Positions 36,719 through 45,758 are shown, counted from the first letter of the stretch. The stretch is 64,000 nt of DNA from Mesorhizobium sp. L-2-11 (GCF_016756595.1 NZ_AP023257.1:3550001-3614000); one strand, 5' to 3'. Program-made: numbers and translations. The notes: generated by a model not told the origin, from the sequence alone.

Positions 36719-37267
36719 TCAGCCGGAAAACCCGCCGCCATCGAGGAACAGCTGTTCCTCCGGCGTCGTCTCGCGGCCAAGCATCCTGTTTCGATGTGGA
36801 AAGCGGCCGAAGCGCTGAATGATCTCCAGGTGCTCGACGGCATATTTCAGGTAGGATTGGGCTTTGGCGGTGGTGAGGTCCACCGATTTGAGCTGGTCGG
36901 CGAGATCTTCCGAATGCTCATAAGGCAAATAGAGGAAGACGCGAAGCTCTTCGTCGAGCGCCAGATCCTGGCCGGCGGCGATCGCCTTTTCGGCAAAATA
37001 CCTTGCCAGCGGGTCGGTGGCATACATATGGCCGGTGCCGCGAAAACAATTTCGCGGGAATTGGTCGAGCAGGATCATCAGCGCCAGTGAGCCTTCGGCA
37101 TGCTCCGACCAGTCGTCGCATTCACGTCGCGCCGCAGCGTAATGCAGGTCGAGAAGCCGGCTGCGGAACTCCGTATCGAAGGCGTCGTTCTTCTCGAACC
37201 ATGCATCTTTCCCGGCGTCACGCCAGAATTTGGTGACGGAGAGCGCGCGCTCGTCCAGTACGGTCAT
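36719..37267 (-). CDS. DUF924 family protein
   Basis: 182 residues, all-helical. The family signature runs FWRDAGKDAWFEKNDAFD, ALMILLDQFPRNCFRGT, YLPYEHSEDL and RFGRFPHRNRMLGRETTPEE. No biochemical function is established. The start ATG 37267 has GGAG 9 nt upstream; a GTG five codons earlier is possible. It follows the Kef-type antiporter gene by 20 nt on the same strand and is probably co-transcribed. Confidence 0.85.
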   Translation of the reverse strand: MTVLDERALSVTKFWRDAGKDAWFEKNDAFDTEFRSRLLDLHYAAARRECDDWSEHAEGSLALMILLDQFPRNCFRGTGHMYATDPLARYFAEKAIAAGQDLALDEELRVFLYLPYEHSEDLADQLKSVDLTTAKAQSYLKYAVEHLEIIQRFGRFPHRNRMLGRETTPEEQLFLDGGGFSG

Positions 37268-37287
37268 CTGTTTGGTCTCCACATGTT

Positions 37288-39123
37288 TTAGTCGGCTGGC
37301 TCGGATTTATGCAGAACGCCGGCGGTCTCTTCATTGAGCGCCTGACCGGTGCGGCGCGGCTGGCTGAGCGGCGTCGGAATGGGGGTGCCGATATTGCCCT
37401 TGAGGAAGCGCGCTCCGGCGCGAACGCCTTCTGCGAGCTGCAACTCGAAACGGGCGGCATCGCGATGGCGGACGTCCTCGATCACCTCGGCGACTTCCTC
37501 CGGGTCGACGCCCAGCGCTTCCAGCGTGGAGCCGCCGAAGACAAGCGCAGACTCGAAAGTTTCGCGAATCTGGAAATCGACGTCGGCACGAATCAACTGC
37601 AGTGCGGTGCCGCGGTCGAAAGCGCGTGCCAGCAAGGTGAGCAGGGGAAACTCCGCCTTGATCAGCTTTGCGATGCGGACGGCGACATCGGGCTTGTCGA
37701 CGCAGATCAACACGGCGCGCGCGCGGCCGGCGCCTGCGGCACGCAGAATGTCCAGCCGCGTGCCGTCGCCATAATAGACCTTGAAGCCGAAATCGGCCGC
37801 CGCCTGGATCATCTCGACCTCATTGTCGATGATCGAGACGTCGATCCCGCGCAACAGCAGCGGCTGGCTGGCGATCTGGCCGAAGCGGCCGAAGCCGATG
37901 ATCAGTACGCTGCCGGTCAGGCCATCGGCGATGTCGACGCCTTCGAGCGACTGCTCGTCGCGCGGCGTCAGATGCCGCAACGCCAGGATGGCCAGCGGCG
38001 TCAGCACCATGGAGATGATGACGATCGCCGTCAGCGTCGCGTTAGCCTGGCTGTCGATGATGCCGACCGCCGCGGCGGCGGAATAGAGAACGAAGGCGAA
38101 TTCGCCGCCTTGCGCCATGAAGACGGCGCGCTCGAGCGCCTCCCGGTGGCCGGTCTTGAGGATGCGGGCGACGAGGTAGATGCCGATCGCCTTTATCACC
38201 ATGTAGGCGACGACGTAGATGGCGACAAGCCGCCAGTTCTGGGCCACCACGTGCAGGTCGAGCGACATGCCGACAGCGAGGAAGAACAGCCCGAGCAGCA
38301 CACCGCGGAATGGTTCGATGTCGGCCTCGAGCTGATGGCGGAAGGTGGATTCCGACAACAGCACGCCGGCCAGGAAAGCGCCCATCGCCATCGACAGGCC
38401 GCTGAGCTGCATGGCAAGCGCCGATCCCAGAACGACGAGAAGGGCGGCGGCGGTCATCACTTCGCGGGCGCGGGCATCGGCCAGGATGCGGAAGAACGGA
38501 TTGAGCAGGTAACGCCCGGCCAGCACCAGCCCGACGATGGCGGCAAGACCGATGCCCACCTCCGTCAGCCGCTGCGTCAGGCTCATATCGGCGCCGCCCG
38601 GCGCCAGGAAAGCGATCAGCGCCAGCAGCGGCACGATCGCCAGGTCTTCGAGCAGCAGGATGGAAACGATGCGCTGGCCTTTGGGCGCGGCCATCTCACC
38701 GCGTTCCTCCAGAAGCTGCATGACGATCGCCGTCGAGGTCAGCACGAAACCGGCGCCGGCGACGAAGGATTGCGAGACCGGAAAACCTCCCGCCAGTCCT
38801 ACACCGGTCAGCAGCAGCGCACACACGCCGACCTGCAATGCCCCAAGGCCAAAGATCTCCCGGCGCAAGCCCCACAGCCGTGACGGCTGCATCTCCAACC
38901 CGATGATGAACAGGAACATGACGACGCCGAGCTCGGCGACGTGAAGAATGGCTTCCGATTCGGAAAAGATGCCGATGCCGAACGGGCCGATGACCACGCC
39001 GGCCGCCAGGTAGCCGAGGATGGAGCCAAGCCCGATGCGCTTGAAGATCGGCACGGCGACAACACCGGCGGCGAGCAGTGCCACGACGTGGATCAGATCG
39101 CTGCCCGCTGCTTCTGCCGCCAT
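37288..39123 (-). CDS. Kef-type monovalent cation:proton antiporter (CPA2) with TrkA-N domain
   Basis: 611 residues. Residues about 1-380 are a 12-helix CPA2 exchanger (GYLAAGVVIGPFG, TSTAIVMQLLEERGE, LSMAMGAFLAGVLLSES). Residues about 405-520 form a cytoplasmic Rossmann TrkA-N domain (VLIIGFGRFGQIASQPLL), as in KefB/KefC. It should move K+ or Na+ against protons. The glutathione control known for E. coli KefB cannot be judged here. A Pro-rich C-terminal tail follows. Confidence 0.88.
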   Translation of the reverse strand: MAAEAAGSDLIHVVALLAAGVVAVPIFKRIGLGSILGYLAAGVVIGPFGIGIFSESEAILHVAELGVVMFLFIIGLEMQPSRLWGLRREIFGLGALQVGVCALLLTGVGLAGGFPVSQSFVAGAGFVLTSTAIVMQLLEERGEMAAPKGQRIVSILLLEDLAIVPLLALIAFLAPGGADMSLTQRLTEVGIGLAAIVGLVLAGRYLLNPFFRILADARAREVMTAAALLVVLGSALAMQLSGLSMAMGAFLAGVLLSESTFRHQLEADIEPFRGVLLGLFFLAVGMSLDLHVVAQNWRLVAIYVVAYMVIKAIGIYLVARILKTGHREALERAVFMAQGGEFAFVLYSAAAAVGIIDSQANATLTAIVIISMVLTPLAILALRHLTPRDEQSLEGVDIADGLTGSVLIIGFGRFGQIASQPLLLRGIDVSIIDNEVEMIQAAADFGFKVYYGDGTRLDILRAAGAGRARAVLICVDKPDVAVRIAKLIKAEFPLLTLLARAFDRGTALQLIRADVDFQIRETFESALVFGGSTLEALGVDPEEVAEVIEDVRHRDAARFELQLAEGVRAGARFLKGNIGTPIPTPLSQPRRTGQALNEETAGVLHKSEPAD

Positions 39124-39279
39124 GCCTGCCGTTCCGTTCTCTCTAAGGACCGCTGCACGTGCTGCGGCATCAAGCGGCCAAGATAGGGGCTTCGGCAGAG
39201 ATCGAACAGTCCGAATCCGGAAACTGGTGCAGCAGTGTTGCAGCCGCGCTCCGGTGGTCGTGGCTGGTCGCTTTTTTGT

Positions 39280-39398
39280 GAATAGTGAATGGTGAATTAG
39301 TGAATATTCAGTAGTCAGTAGTCAGTAGTAGTCTGAAGTGATATCACTATTCACCATTCACCATTCACCACTCACCATTCACCACTCACCACTCACTG
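39280..39398. repeat. 7-bp tandem repeats with an inverted partner
   Basis: Seven units of TTCACCA or CTCACCA (last one CTCACTG) run from 39350 to 39398. The complementary TGGTGAA-type units lie at 39280-39305, so the region can fold back on itself with a loop made of AGTAGTC repeats. The stop codon of the next gene (39395-39393 on the minus strand) is the first part of the array. Confidence 0.85.
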
Positions 39399-39944
39399 CG
39401 CGATGGCGCCGACTTCGAGCGTATCGACGCGCTTTAGCTTCATGCCGATGACCGGCACCAATTGCTGGTCGACGCGCACCGCAACCGTCACTGTCATCGA
39501 ATTGTCGTTGGGGACAAGAGCCTGCATGACGCCGCGCAGCTGGTTACGGTTGATGGTGAAGACGACCTTGTTGGCGCTGACCACGTTGCCGCCGATGATG
39601 TCGAGACCGGAACCGGCGGCACCGCCCATGAAGCTGCCCTTGTAGCCCTCGCGGCCCTTGTGCTGGATCGTCGCCGACATCTGCTGGGTGAACATGCCGA
39701 CCCGGCAACCACCGTCGAGCGACATGCCGATCTTGCCGTCCGGCGTCGAACCGGTGAAATTGCAGGTAAATTTCGTGCCCTTGTATTTGCCGGCGACAAT
39801 TTCCCCCGGGCCGACCCATTCGCCTTCCACCGATTGAAAGAACTTCTTGTCACGTTCTGCCGCAAAGGTCTTTTCGGTCATGCCGGCAGTTGTTGAAACC
39901 ACGACTGCCATGGGCAGGACGCTAGACAAGATCACGCTTTTCAT
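39393..39944 (-). CDS. Conserved secreted protein of unknown function
   Basis: 183 residues. A signal peptide is likely at residues 1-29 (MKSVILSSVLPMAVVVSTTA... ending near FAAE). The mature part, FFQSVEGEWVGPGEIVAGKYKGTKFTCNF then SLDGGCRVGMFTQQM, looks like a small beta-rich periplasmic domain with two cysteines. I do not recognise a named family with certainty. ATG 39944 is chosen to start at the signal peptide. Confidence 0.72.
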   Translation of the reverse strand: MKSVILSSVLPMAVVVSTTAGMTEKTFAAERDKKFFQSVEGEWVGPGEIVAGKYKGTKFTCNFTGSTPDGKIGMSLDGGCRVGMFTQQMSATIQHKGREGYKGSFMGGAAGSGLDIIGGNVVSANKVVFTINRNQLRGVMQALVPNDNSMTVTVAVRVDQQLVPVIGMKLKRVDTLEVGAIAQ

Positions 39945-40135
39945 CGACGACACCCGGCAACAAAGAGACTGGTTTGGAACCCGTCCGACCATGAACAAGA
40001 TTGGTTAATGCTTCGTCACCGCATGCGCATGGCCCTGAAAATCGGACGCGGTTTGCGCTGGGGATCAGGGGCAAATCAAAGTGCTGCAGCGTCCCTTTGC
40101 GCCCACCAGGCCGTGCGGCGTCGGAGAGACGGTTG

Positions 40136-41224
40136 TCAGCTGTCGGAAGCGGATGTTTCCTTCTGTTTTTTGGTTGCAAATGATGTCAGCGCGGACAGGA
40201 AATCGCCCATGCCGGGCCGCCTCGCGGCGCTGAAGGGCAGGGGCCTTGCGGTCTCCATCGCAGCAATGCCGATGCGCGCCGTCATCATGCCGTTGACGAC
40301 GCCTTCGCCAAGTTTTGCCGAGAGCCGGGCGGCAAGGCCATGGCCGACGATCTGCTGCACGAAACTGTCGCCGACGGCAATCGAGCCGGTCACCGCCAGA
40401 TGGGCGAGAACGCTGCGTGCCAGGCGGAAGAACCCCAGCGTGCCCGGACGGCCACCATAAAGCTCCGACAGCCGGCGAATCAGCCGGCCGGCTTCGAACA
40501 CGACATAGGCGACGTCGACCAGAGCGCGAGGGCTGACCGCCGTCACCAGCGACACACGCTTTGCCGCTTCGAGGATCATCACCTTGGCGCGCGCATCGAG
40601 GGGGCCGAGGATTTCAGTCTCGGCCAGGCGCACCAGATTGCCACCGTCGATGATCTCGTCGCGCAAGTCTGCCAGGGTGCGTCTGCCGGCCGCGGTTTCG
40701 GGCTTGGCCGCGACGAAGGCCGACAGTTCGTCGACCACGGCGCGAGCGGCTTTCGGATCGTCGCGGGCGATGGCGTCGAGCGCCCGCTTCTGCAGCTTTT
40801 CGACCTCGGCGAGGCGGGCGATCGCCAGGAACTCGCGGAAAAGGATGACCAGAAGCGCGAGCAACGCGAGCACCGCCATGCCGGCGGCCAGCCAGCCCAG
40901 CCATTCGGCACGGGCGAACAGATCGCGAATCAGCTGGTCGGTCCAAAGGCCGAGGGCCAGCGAAACCAGAACGCCCAATGCGCCGAACAACAAGCCACCT
41001 GATATCGAGCGCTTACGCGGCGCGGTCGCCGGCGGCGGTTCGGCGGCGATGATGTCCGGCTCGTCGAAAACGTCGATTTCCGCCGGCGTGACCACGGCAA
41101 GATCAGCCTTCGCGGCGCGCGGCTTTCTGGCCGATGGAGCGTCGGGCTGGCGCGGGGCCGCCTGTTGCTTTGGCGGGGCTTCCGGCTCAATGCGAAATGC
41201 CGCCGGCTTGCGGGGCGGGGTCAT
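40136..41224 (-). CDS. TIGR01620 / YcjF-like membrane protein (DUF697)
   Basis: 362 residues. A Pro/Ala-rich cytoplasmic N-terminus (about 70 residues) precedes two membrane helices (about 76-97 and 108-130, GWLAAGMAVLALLALLVILF) and a C-terminal DUF697 region with LVDVAYVVFEAGRLIRRLSELYGGRPG and AVGDSFVQQIVGHGLAARLSAKLGEG. Its start codon overlaps the YcjX stop codon (ATGA), so the two are coupled, as in the ycjX-ycjF pair of enterobacteria. Stress-related function suspected, mechanism unknown. Confidence 0.85.
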   Translation of the reverse strand: MTPPRKPAAFRIEPEAPPKQQAAPRQPDAPSARKPRAAKADLAVVTPAEIDVFDEPDIIAAEPPPATAPRKRSISGGLLFGALGVLVSLALGLWTDQLIRDLFARAEWLGWLAAGMAVLALLALLVILFREFLAIARLAEVEKLQKRALDAIARDDPKAARAVVDELSAFVAAKPETAAGRRTLADLRDEIIDGGNLVRLAETEILGPLDARAKVMILEAAKRVSLVTAVSPRALVDVAYVVFEAGRLIRRLSELYGGRPGTLGFFRLARSVLAHLAVTGSIAVGDSFVQQIVGHGLAARLSAKLGEGVVNGMMTARIGIAAMETARPLPFSAARRPGMGDFLSALTSFATKKQKETSASDS

Positions 41225-42717
41225 GCCAGACGATCTCCGATCAGGAACTGCAGGGCGCGGTCGAGCCTGATATGCGGCAGCGACAGCGTGACGCCTTCGG
41301 CAGTGCGTTCGAGTTTTGGCGGGCGAAAGCGCACGAAGCGGATCGCCGGGTCATCATTACTTTGCCGATGGCTTGGGTTCTGCCGACGGTCTGGTCCAGA
41401 GACATCGAACACTGCATCAATTTTCTCCGGTAAGTCACCGGGAAATATGGCTGTTTCTGTTCTACCATCAAATGTTTCGCCGTTGATCTTTTCACCTTTC
41501 AGCGGTGTGCCGATGATGACCGGCAGCGTTTCACGGCCTCGGCTGACCGTGCCTTCCCGGGTTGCTCGCACCGCCGCCAGGGCGACCACATCGACATCGG
41601 CGCCGGTGAAATTCGCCCGCGCCACGGCGCGGTCGGCGAGCCGCCGCACGATCGCCTGCAGCCGGTCATGGCTTTCGTGATGCAGATGGTCCGCCTTTGT
41701 CGCCGCCACCAATATGCGGTCGATGCGCCTTGAAAAGAAGTCGGTCAGGAAGTTGCCGCGGCCGGGGCGGAAGCAGGCGAGGATTTCGGTCACCGCACGT
41801 TCGAGGTCGGCCATCGCGCCGGGCCCCGCATTCAGGGCCTGCAAGGCATCTATCACAACGATCTGACGGTCGAGGCGCGTGATGTGCTCGCGGAAGAACG
41901 GCTTTACGACATGCGTCCTGTAGGCCTCGTAGCGCCGCTCCATCATCGCCTGAAGCGACCCGGACCGCGCCCGCCGCTCGCTCAGGCCCGGCAACGGCGC
42001 GAAGGTCAGCGCCGGTGAGCCCTCAAGGTCGCCGGGCATCAGGAAACGGCCGGGTGGCAGGGTCGAAAGTGCCCGCTCGTCGAGCTTGCATGCCTTGAGA
42101 TATGCGGCGAAGCTCTCGGCGAGGCTTCGCGCCGTCATCTCGTCGGCGTCGGCATTCGCGTCAGTTGCGGCGGAGAGCGCGCGCCATTCCTGCGAAAGGT
42201 CGGCGCGCGCCGGCAGCACGGCCAAGTCAAAGGCTTCGCGTGAGAAATCGGCGTAGGATTTGCCGAGCAGCGGCAGGTCAAGCAGCCATTCCCCAGGATA
42301 GTCGACGATATCGACCGACAATCTGCCTGACGAGAACATGCGGCTCCAGCCGGAGGCCGATTCATATTCGATGGTAAGCCTCAGTTCGGAAATGGCACGT
42401 GTCGAATCCGGCCACAGGCGGTCGTTGACCAGGGCCGCGATGTGGTCCTCGTACTGGAATCGCGGCACGGCGTCATCGGGTTGCTCTTCGAGGAAGGCAC
42501 GGGCGATACGTCCCGACTTCTGCGCCTCGAACAGCGGCAACCGCCCGCCATGGATCAGATTGTGGACAAAGGCTGAGATGAACACCGTCTTGCCGGCGCG
42601 GGAGAGGCCGGTAACACCCAGCCGCAGCGATGGCGAAAAAAGCCCGGTGGCGCGCCCCGACAGCGTATCCAGGGCAATCTTCGCCTCGTCGGTGAAAGTG
42701 GTCAGCGATGATGCCAA
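41221..42717 (-). CDS. YcjX family P-loop protein (DUF463)
   Basis: About 498 residues. The P-loop is LGVTGLSRAGKTVFISAFVHNLIHGGRLP. The Walker B-like strand is VDIVDYPGEWLLDLPLLG, and the Switch-like RILVAATKADHLHHE resembles the NKxD motif. A predicted GTP/ATP-binding protein. No ATG is found near the conserved start; TTG 42717 (LASSLTTFTDEAKIAL) preceded by GAGAG is my best guess, with uncertainty. Lies between sixA-like and ycjF-like genes. Confidence 0.85.
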   Translation of the reverse strand: MASSLTTFTDEAKIALDTLSGRATGLFSPSLRLGVTGLSRAGKTVFISAFVHNLIHGGRLPLFEAQKSGRIARAFLEEQPDDAVPRFQYEDHIAALVNDRLWPDSTRAISELRLTIEYESASGWSRMFSSGRLSVDIVDYPGEWLLDLPLLGKSYADFSREAFDLAVLPARADLSQEWRALSAATDANADADEMTARSLAESFAAYLKACKLDERALSTLPPGRFLMPGDLEGSPALTFAPLPGLSERRARSGSLQAMMERRYEAYRTHVVKPFFREHITRLDRQIVVIDALQALNAGPGAMADLERAVTEILACFRPGRGNFLTDFFSRRIDRILVAATKADHLHHESHDRLQAIVRRLADRAVARANFTGADVDVVALAAVRATREGTVSRGRETLPVIIGTPLKGEKINGETFDGRTETAIFPGDLPEKIDAVFDVSGPDRRQNPSHRQSNDDPAIRFVRFRPPKLERTAEGVTLSLPHIRLDRALQFLIGDRLA

Positions 42718-42781
42718 AATGCGGTCTCTCGGGGCTTCGGAACGCCCGATATAGGCGCTGCCACCTACGTTTGAAATGGCG

Positions 42782-43285
42782 TCAGATATCGGCCGGCGAC
42801 AGGAAGGCTTCGAGATAGCCGGTGCCTTGCGCGGCGTAGGCAAGACCGCCTGGAAAGCGGACGACCGCGAGGCCGGAGGTCGGGAAGCCGTAGTTCAGCA
42901 TTCCCCTGGCAGCCTCCTCGCCGTCGCCCGAAAGCGCGATGGCGAGATCTTCCGTCATCGGATTGTGGCCGACGACGAGCAGCGAGCCGGGCCCGCCATT
43001 GCCGCGGATGAGGTTGAGATAGCCGGCGGCATCCTCGCTGTAGAGCGTCTCCAGGAACAGAACCCGGCCCGTATCGGTGTGACCGGCCAGGCCTTCAAGC
43101 GTTTGGCGCGCTCGCTTTGCATTCGAGCAAAGGGTCAGGTCCGGAATGTAGTTGCAGGCCCGCATGACTGCACCCATCGTTTCGGCGTCGGCGATGCCGG
43201 ATGCGTCGAGTGGACGATCGAAATCGCGCATCCCCGGCAGGGCCCACCCGGCCTTCGCATGCCTCAGCAGATAAAGCTTGCTCAC
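42782..43285 (-). CDS. SixA-like histidine phosphatase
   Basis: About 167 residues. Phosphohistidine signature LYLLRHAKAGWALPG near the N-terminus, SNAKRARQTLEG and the second catalytic histidine in LLVVGHNPMTEDLA. This is the SixA subfamily (short, RHA rather than RHG), which dephosphorylates phosphohistidine domains in E. coli. GTG 43285 is preceded by GAGGG; a GTG 8 codons earlier is possible. Upstream member of the ycjX-ycjF-like operon. Confidence 0.85.
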   Translation of the reverse strand: MSKLYLLRHAKAGWALPGMRDFDRPLDASGIADAETMGAVMRACNYIPDLTLCSNAKRARQTLEGLAGHTDTGRVLFLETLYSEDAAGYLNLIRGNGGPGSLLVVGHNPMTEDLAIALSGDGEEAARGMLNYGFPTSGLAVVRFPGGLAYAAQGTGYLEAFLSPADI

Positions 43286-43549
43286 CGGTCCCTCGCTTGT
43301 GCCAACCACCGAAACTCGTCAAAAGGCGCTGCGGGATTAGTCATGAGAAATGCCTTGCGCACAATGGCCGGCAGCCTTCAAACCCAACAAATCATACGCG
43401 AATTCGGTCGCGCCCTTCATGCGAATGATGCGGCCCATGGCATTTTGGCCGAGATTAACAATTGCGTGAATCTGTTGTCGATTGCGCTTGTGCAGCATTC
43501 GGTCCGTGAATATATAGGCGCCAAATTTGGGGCTGTCTGGGTGAGTCGA

Positions 43550-43966
43550 ATGAACGACATCGTTACCGCCGATTACGTACCCTCCGAAGACGAGCCGTTC
43601 ATGAACGAGCGGCAGAAATCCTACTTTCGCCTGAAGCTCGTCACCTGGAAGAACGACATACTGCGCGAAGCGCGCGAAACTCTCGAAATCCTGCAGCAGG
43701 AAAACGCCAACCACCCCGATCTCGCCGATCGCGCCTCTTCGGAAACCGACCGCGCCATCGAACTTCGCGCCCGCGATCGCCAGCGGAAACTCATTTCAAA
43801 GATCGATTCCGCGCTTCAGCGCATCGATGAAGGCACCTACGGCTATTGCGAGGAAACCGGCGAGCCGATCGCGCTGAAGCGGCTCGATGCGCGTCCGATC
43901 GCGACCCTGTCGATCGAGGCGCAGGAGCGCCACGAACGCCGCGAGAAGGTCTACCGCGACGACTGA
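43550..43966 (+). CDS. dksA: DksA-type RNA polymerase-binding regulator
   Basis: 138 residues. Coiled-coil hairpin with TWKNDILREARETLEILQQE, followed by the TraR/DksA tip region DRASSETDRAIELRARDRQRKLISKIDSAL. The C-terminal finger reads YGYCEETGEP with only one cysteine, which is normal for alphaproteobacterial DksA. ATG 43550 is preceded by GGTGAG; the frame is open far upstream but the conserved protein begins here. Works with ppGpp at promoters. Followed by a strong terminator. Confidence 0.93.
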   Translation: MNDIVTADYVPSEDEPFMNERQKSYFRLKLVTWKNDILREARETLEILQQENANHPDLADRASSETDRAIELRARDRQRKLISKIDSALQRIDEGTYGYCEETGEPIALKRLDARPIATLSIEAQERHERREKVYRDD

Positions 43967-43993
43967 AGCACCCGCGAAGCGTCTAAAAGCAGC

Positions 43994-44040
43994 CATTAGC
44001 GAATTTGTCATGGCCGGTCTCCGGCCATTTTTGGCTAATG
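43994..44040 (+). terminator. Terminator hairpin after dksA
   Basis: Inner stem ATGGCCGG and CCGGCCAT (44010-44026) with a 3-nt loop, followed by TTTTT, and an outer dyad CATTAGC (43994-44000) with GCTAATG (44034-44040). Confidence 0.75.
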
Positions 44041-44110
44041 CATGTCGCGCAAAAAGCATGCCCTCGGGCCTGACCCGAGGGCGCGCAGCGGTTTTGCGAT
44101 AACGACATGC
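44040..44110. repeat. Rhizobial palindromic element next to the IS
   Basis: Outer arms GCATGTCGCGCAAAA (44040-44054) and TTTTGCGATAACGACATGC (44092-44110) surround an inner 8-bp stem around CCTCGGG and CCCGAGG. This matches the GCATGTCG...CGACATGC palindromes seen between genes of many Rhizobiales. The IS begins 10 nt after its end. Confidence 0.65.
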
Positions 44111-44119
44111 ATAAAACAA

Positions 44120-45722
44120 GTCGTCTGTGAAGAAGGTTGATTTCGGGATCGGAGGCGAAGCGGGAGCATTCCCACCCGCCATATCAGAGCTGATATGGCG
44201 TCAGGCTGATCGCGGCCGGATTGGTGGCACTGCAGCGGACGTGAGCAGTACCAGGAAGAAGGCACACAAAAGCCTCAGCCAGTTGAGCAGGAGGCTGAAG
44301 TTATAGCCGACGGCTGCAAGGACAGCGTTGTTGGCATCGCCCTCGGAGAAGGCCAGGAAGTTGCGGCCCATGCGGTGGTCGTTCTTGAGATGGCCGATGA
44401 CGGGTTCTACGGCGGCCCGGCGTCGCAGCGCCCGTTTGACGGCCTGGGTGAGGCCGCGCTTGTAGCCGGCGACATGGACCTTGAACATCTTGTCCTTCGG
44501 CGCGTTGTGGCCGCGGTAGCCGGCATCGGTGACGATCTTGCCGAGGCTGACGCCGATGGTGTCCTCGATCGCCGGGATGATGGTCGCCAGCGTGTGGCCG
44601 TCATACGGATTGCCGGGCAGCGCCTTGACATGGGCGACGAACTGGCCGCCGCGGCTGCGCTGCAGCGGGGTGGCGACGGAGACCTTGACGCCGAACTCGT
44701 AGGGCTTGTGGGCCTTGCCCTTGCCAATGCACTCGATCTCCGGAGCGTGCAGGGAATACACCTTCTTGCCCCGCTCGCGCTGGCGCTGGTCCCTGACGCG
44801 CCGGGCCAGCGACAGCGGCAGGGCAAAGACCTGCATCAGCTCTGGCCGCATGGCGAGCTTGCGGACGATGTCGCGGATCACCGCTCCCAGCATGGTGCGC
44901 AGGCGCTTGAGTTGCCGGTTGGCCCGCTTGAATTGCTTGGCATGGGCATAGCGCTGATGCTTGATCAGCGCGATCTTGCCGACCCGCGCATAGGACTGGC
45001 GCAGGGCAATGCCATGCTTCCTGGCCAGCTTGACCAGCCGCTCGCGGGCGCGATGCATCAGCTTGGCGTCGGTCGGGAAGGTGATGGCCTTTTCCTGCAC
45101 GGTAGTGTCGACGATTACCGCGCGGAAGTCCGACGGCTTGGCCGCCCCCAACCTGGTCGCCGCCGCAAGGCTCTCCTGGAGCAGAGCCGTGAGCCGTTCT
45201 TCGCCCATGCGCAGGCGCCAGCGCGTCAATGACGTGCGGTCGAAGGGCAAGCGGTGCTGGAAGAACTCCTCGCCGCAGAACAGCTGGTAGTAGGGGTTCT
45301 CCAGCCAGCGTTCGCACAGGCTTTCGTCGGACAGGTTGTGCATCGACTTGAGGATGGCCAATCCCGCCATCAGCCGGGTCGGCAAAGGCGGCCGGCCAGG
45401 ATCGTCGTCATAGACCTCGCCCAGCCGTTCTTCGAGGAAACGCCAGTCGATCGTCTTGGCCAGCTTCACCAGCGCATGATCCATATTGAGAATGTGGTCG
45501 AGCCGGGATCGCAACAGGTCCGTCTGGCCGCTCTCGCGCCGTTCCTTCGGTCGCATCGCTCGCTTCCCTCGCTGCTTCGTCATCGTCTCGAATCACGCAG
45601 AACAAGCGCATCCAATTTGCCGGAAACCGCAGCCCAAAGCCACGAAATTCGGCAATCTGAAAACCGAAATCAGGGGAAATTGTTAAACGGAATCAAAGCA
45701 TTCCGAGTTTTTCACGGACGAC
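44120..45722 (-). mobile_element. Complete IS5-like insertion sequence, 1603 bp
   Basis: The ends are imperfect inverted repeats of 15 bp: GTCGTCTGTGAAGAA at 44120 on the plus strand and GTCGTCCGTGAAAAA read inward from 45722. Both ends are flanked by the direct repeat AAACAA (44114-44119 and 45723-45728), a 6-bp target duplication. It encodes one transposase (44201-45583), apparently intact. The family name rests on the transposase look and is not checked. Confidence 0.78.
44201..45583 (-). CDS. IS5-family transposase
   Basis: 460 residues, apparently full length. N-terminal DUF772-like region (LPTRLMAGLAILKSMHNLSDE, FFQHRLPFDRTSLTRWRLRMG). The DDE residues are in VIVDTTVQEKAITFP, IVTDAGYRGHN and VEPVIGHLKNDHRMGRNFL. 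C-terminal hydrophobic YNFSLLLNWLRLL is usual for this group. No frameshift seen, so it may be active. Confidence 0.88.
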   Translation of the reverse strand: MTKQRGKRAMRPKERRESGQTDLLRSRLDHILNMDHALVKLAKTIDWRFLEERLGEVYDDDPGRPPLPTRLMAGLAILKSMHNLSDESLCERWLENPYYQLFCGEEFFQHRLPFDRTSLTRWRLRMGEERLTALLQESLAAATRLGAAKPSDFRAVIVDTTVQEKAITFPTDAKLMHRARERLVKLARKHGIALRQSYARVGKIALIKHQRYAHAKQFKRANRQLKRLRTMLGAVIRDIVRKLAMRPELMQVFALPLSLARRVRDQRQRERGKKVYSLHAPEIECIGKGKAHKPYEFGVKVSVATPLQRSRGGQFVAHVKALPGNPYDGHTLATIIPAIEDTIGVSLGKIVTDAGYRGHNAPKDKMFKVHVAGYKRGLTQAVKRALRRRAAVEPVIGHLKNDHRMGRNFLAFSEGDANNAVLAAVGYNFSLLLNWLRLLCAFFLVLLTSAAVPPIRPRSA

Positions 45723-45734
45723 AAACAAGAACTT

Positions 45735-45758
45735 AAAGCGCGTCGCACGACGCGCTTT
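45735..45758. terminator. Palindromic terminator after the FliO-like gene
   Basis: An 11-bp perfect stem, AAAGCGCGTCG with its complement, with a 2-nt loop. It starts 14 nt after the FliO-like stop codon (minus strand) and 12 nt outside the IS right end, with T's on the exit side of the minus strand. Confidence 0.65.

Noticed and set aside
37309..38883. 524-codon plus-strand frame opposite the Kef-type antiporter
   Set aside because: Antisense of an intact membrane protein gene with TrkA-N domain; no support for expression.
39350..39398. CRISPR-like array
   Set aside because: Units are 7 bp without spacers; this is a simple tandem repeat.
43550..43966. DksA with missing zinc cysteines as a defect
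   Set aside because: Alphaproteobacterial DksA proteins generally lack the full C4 finger, so this is normal for the group.
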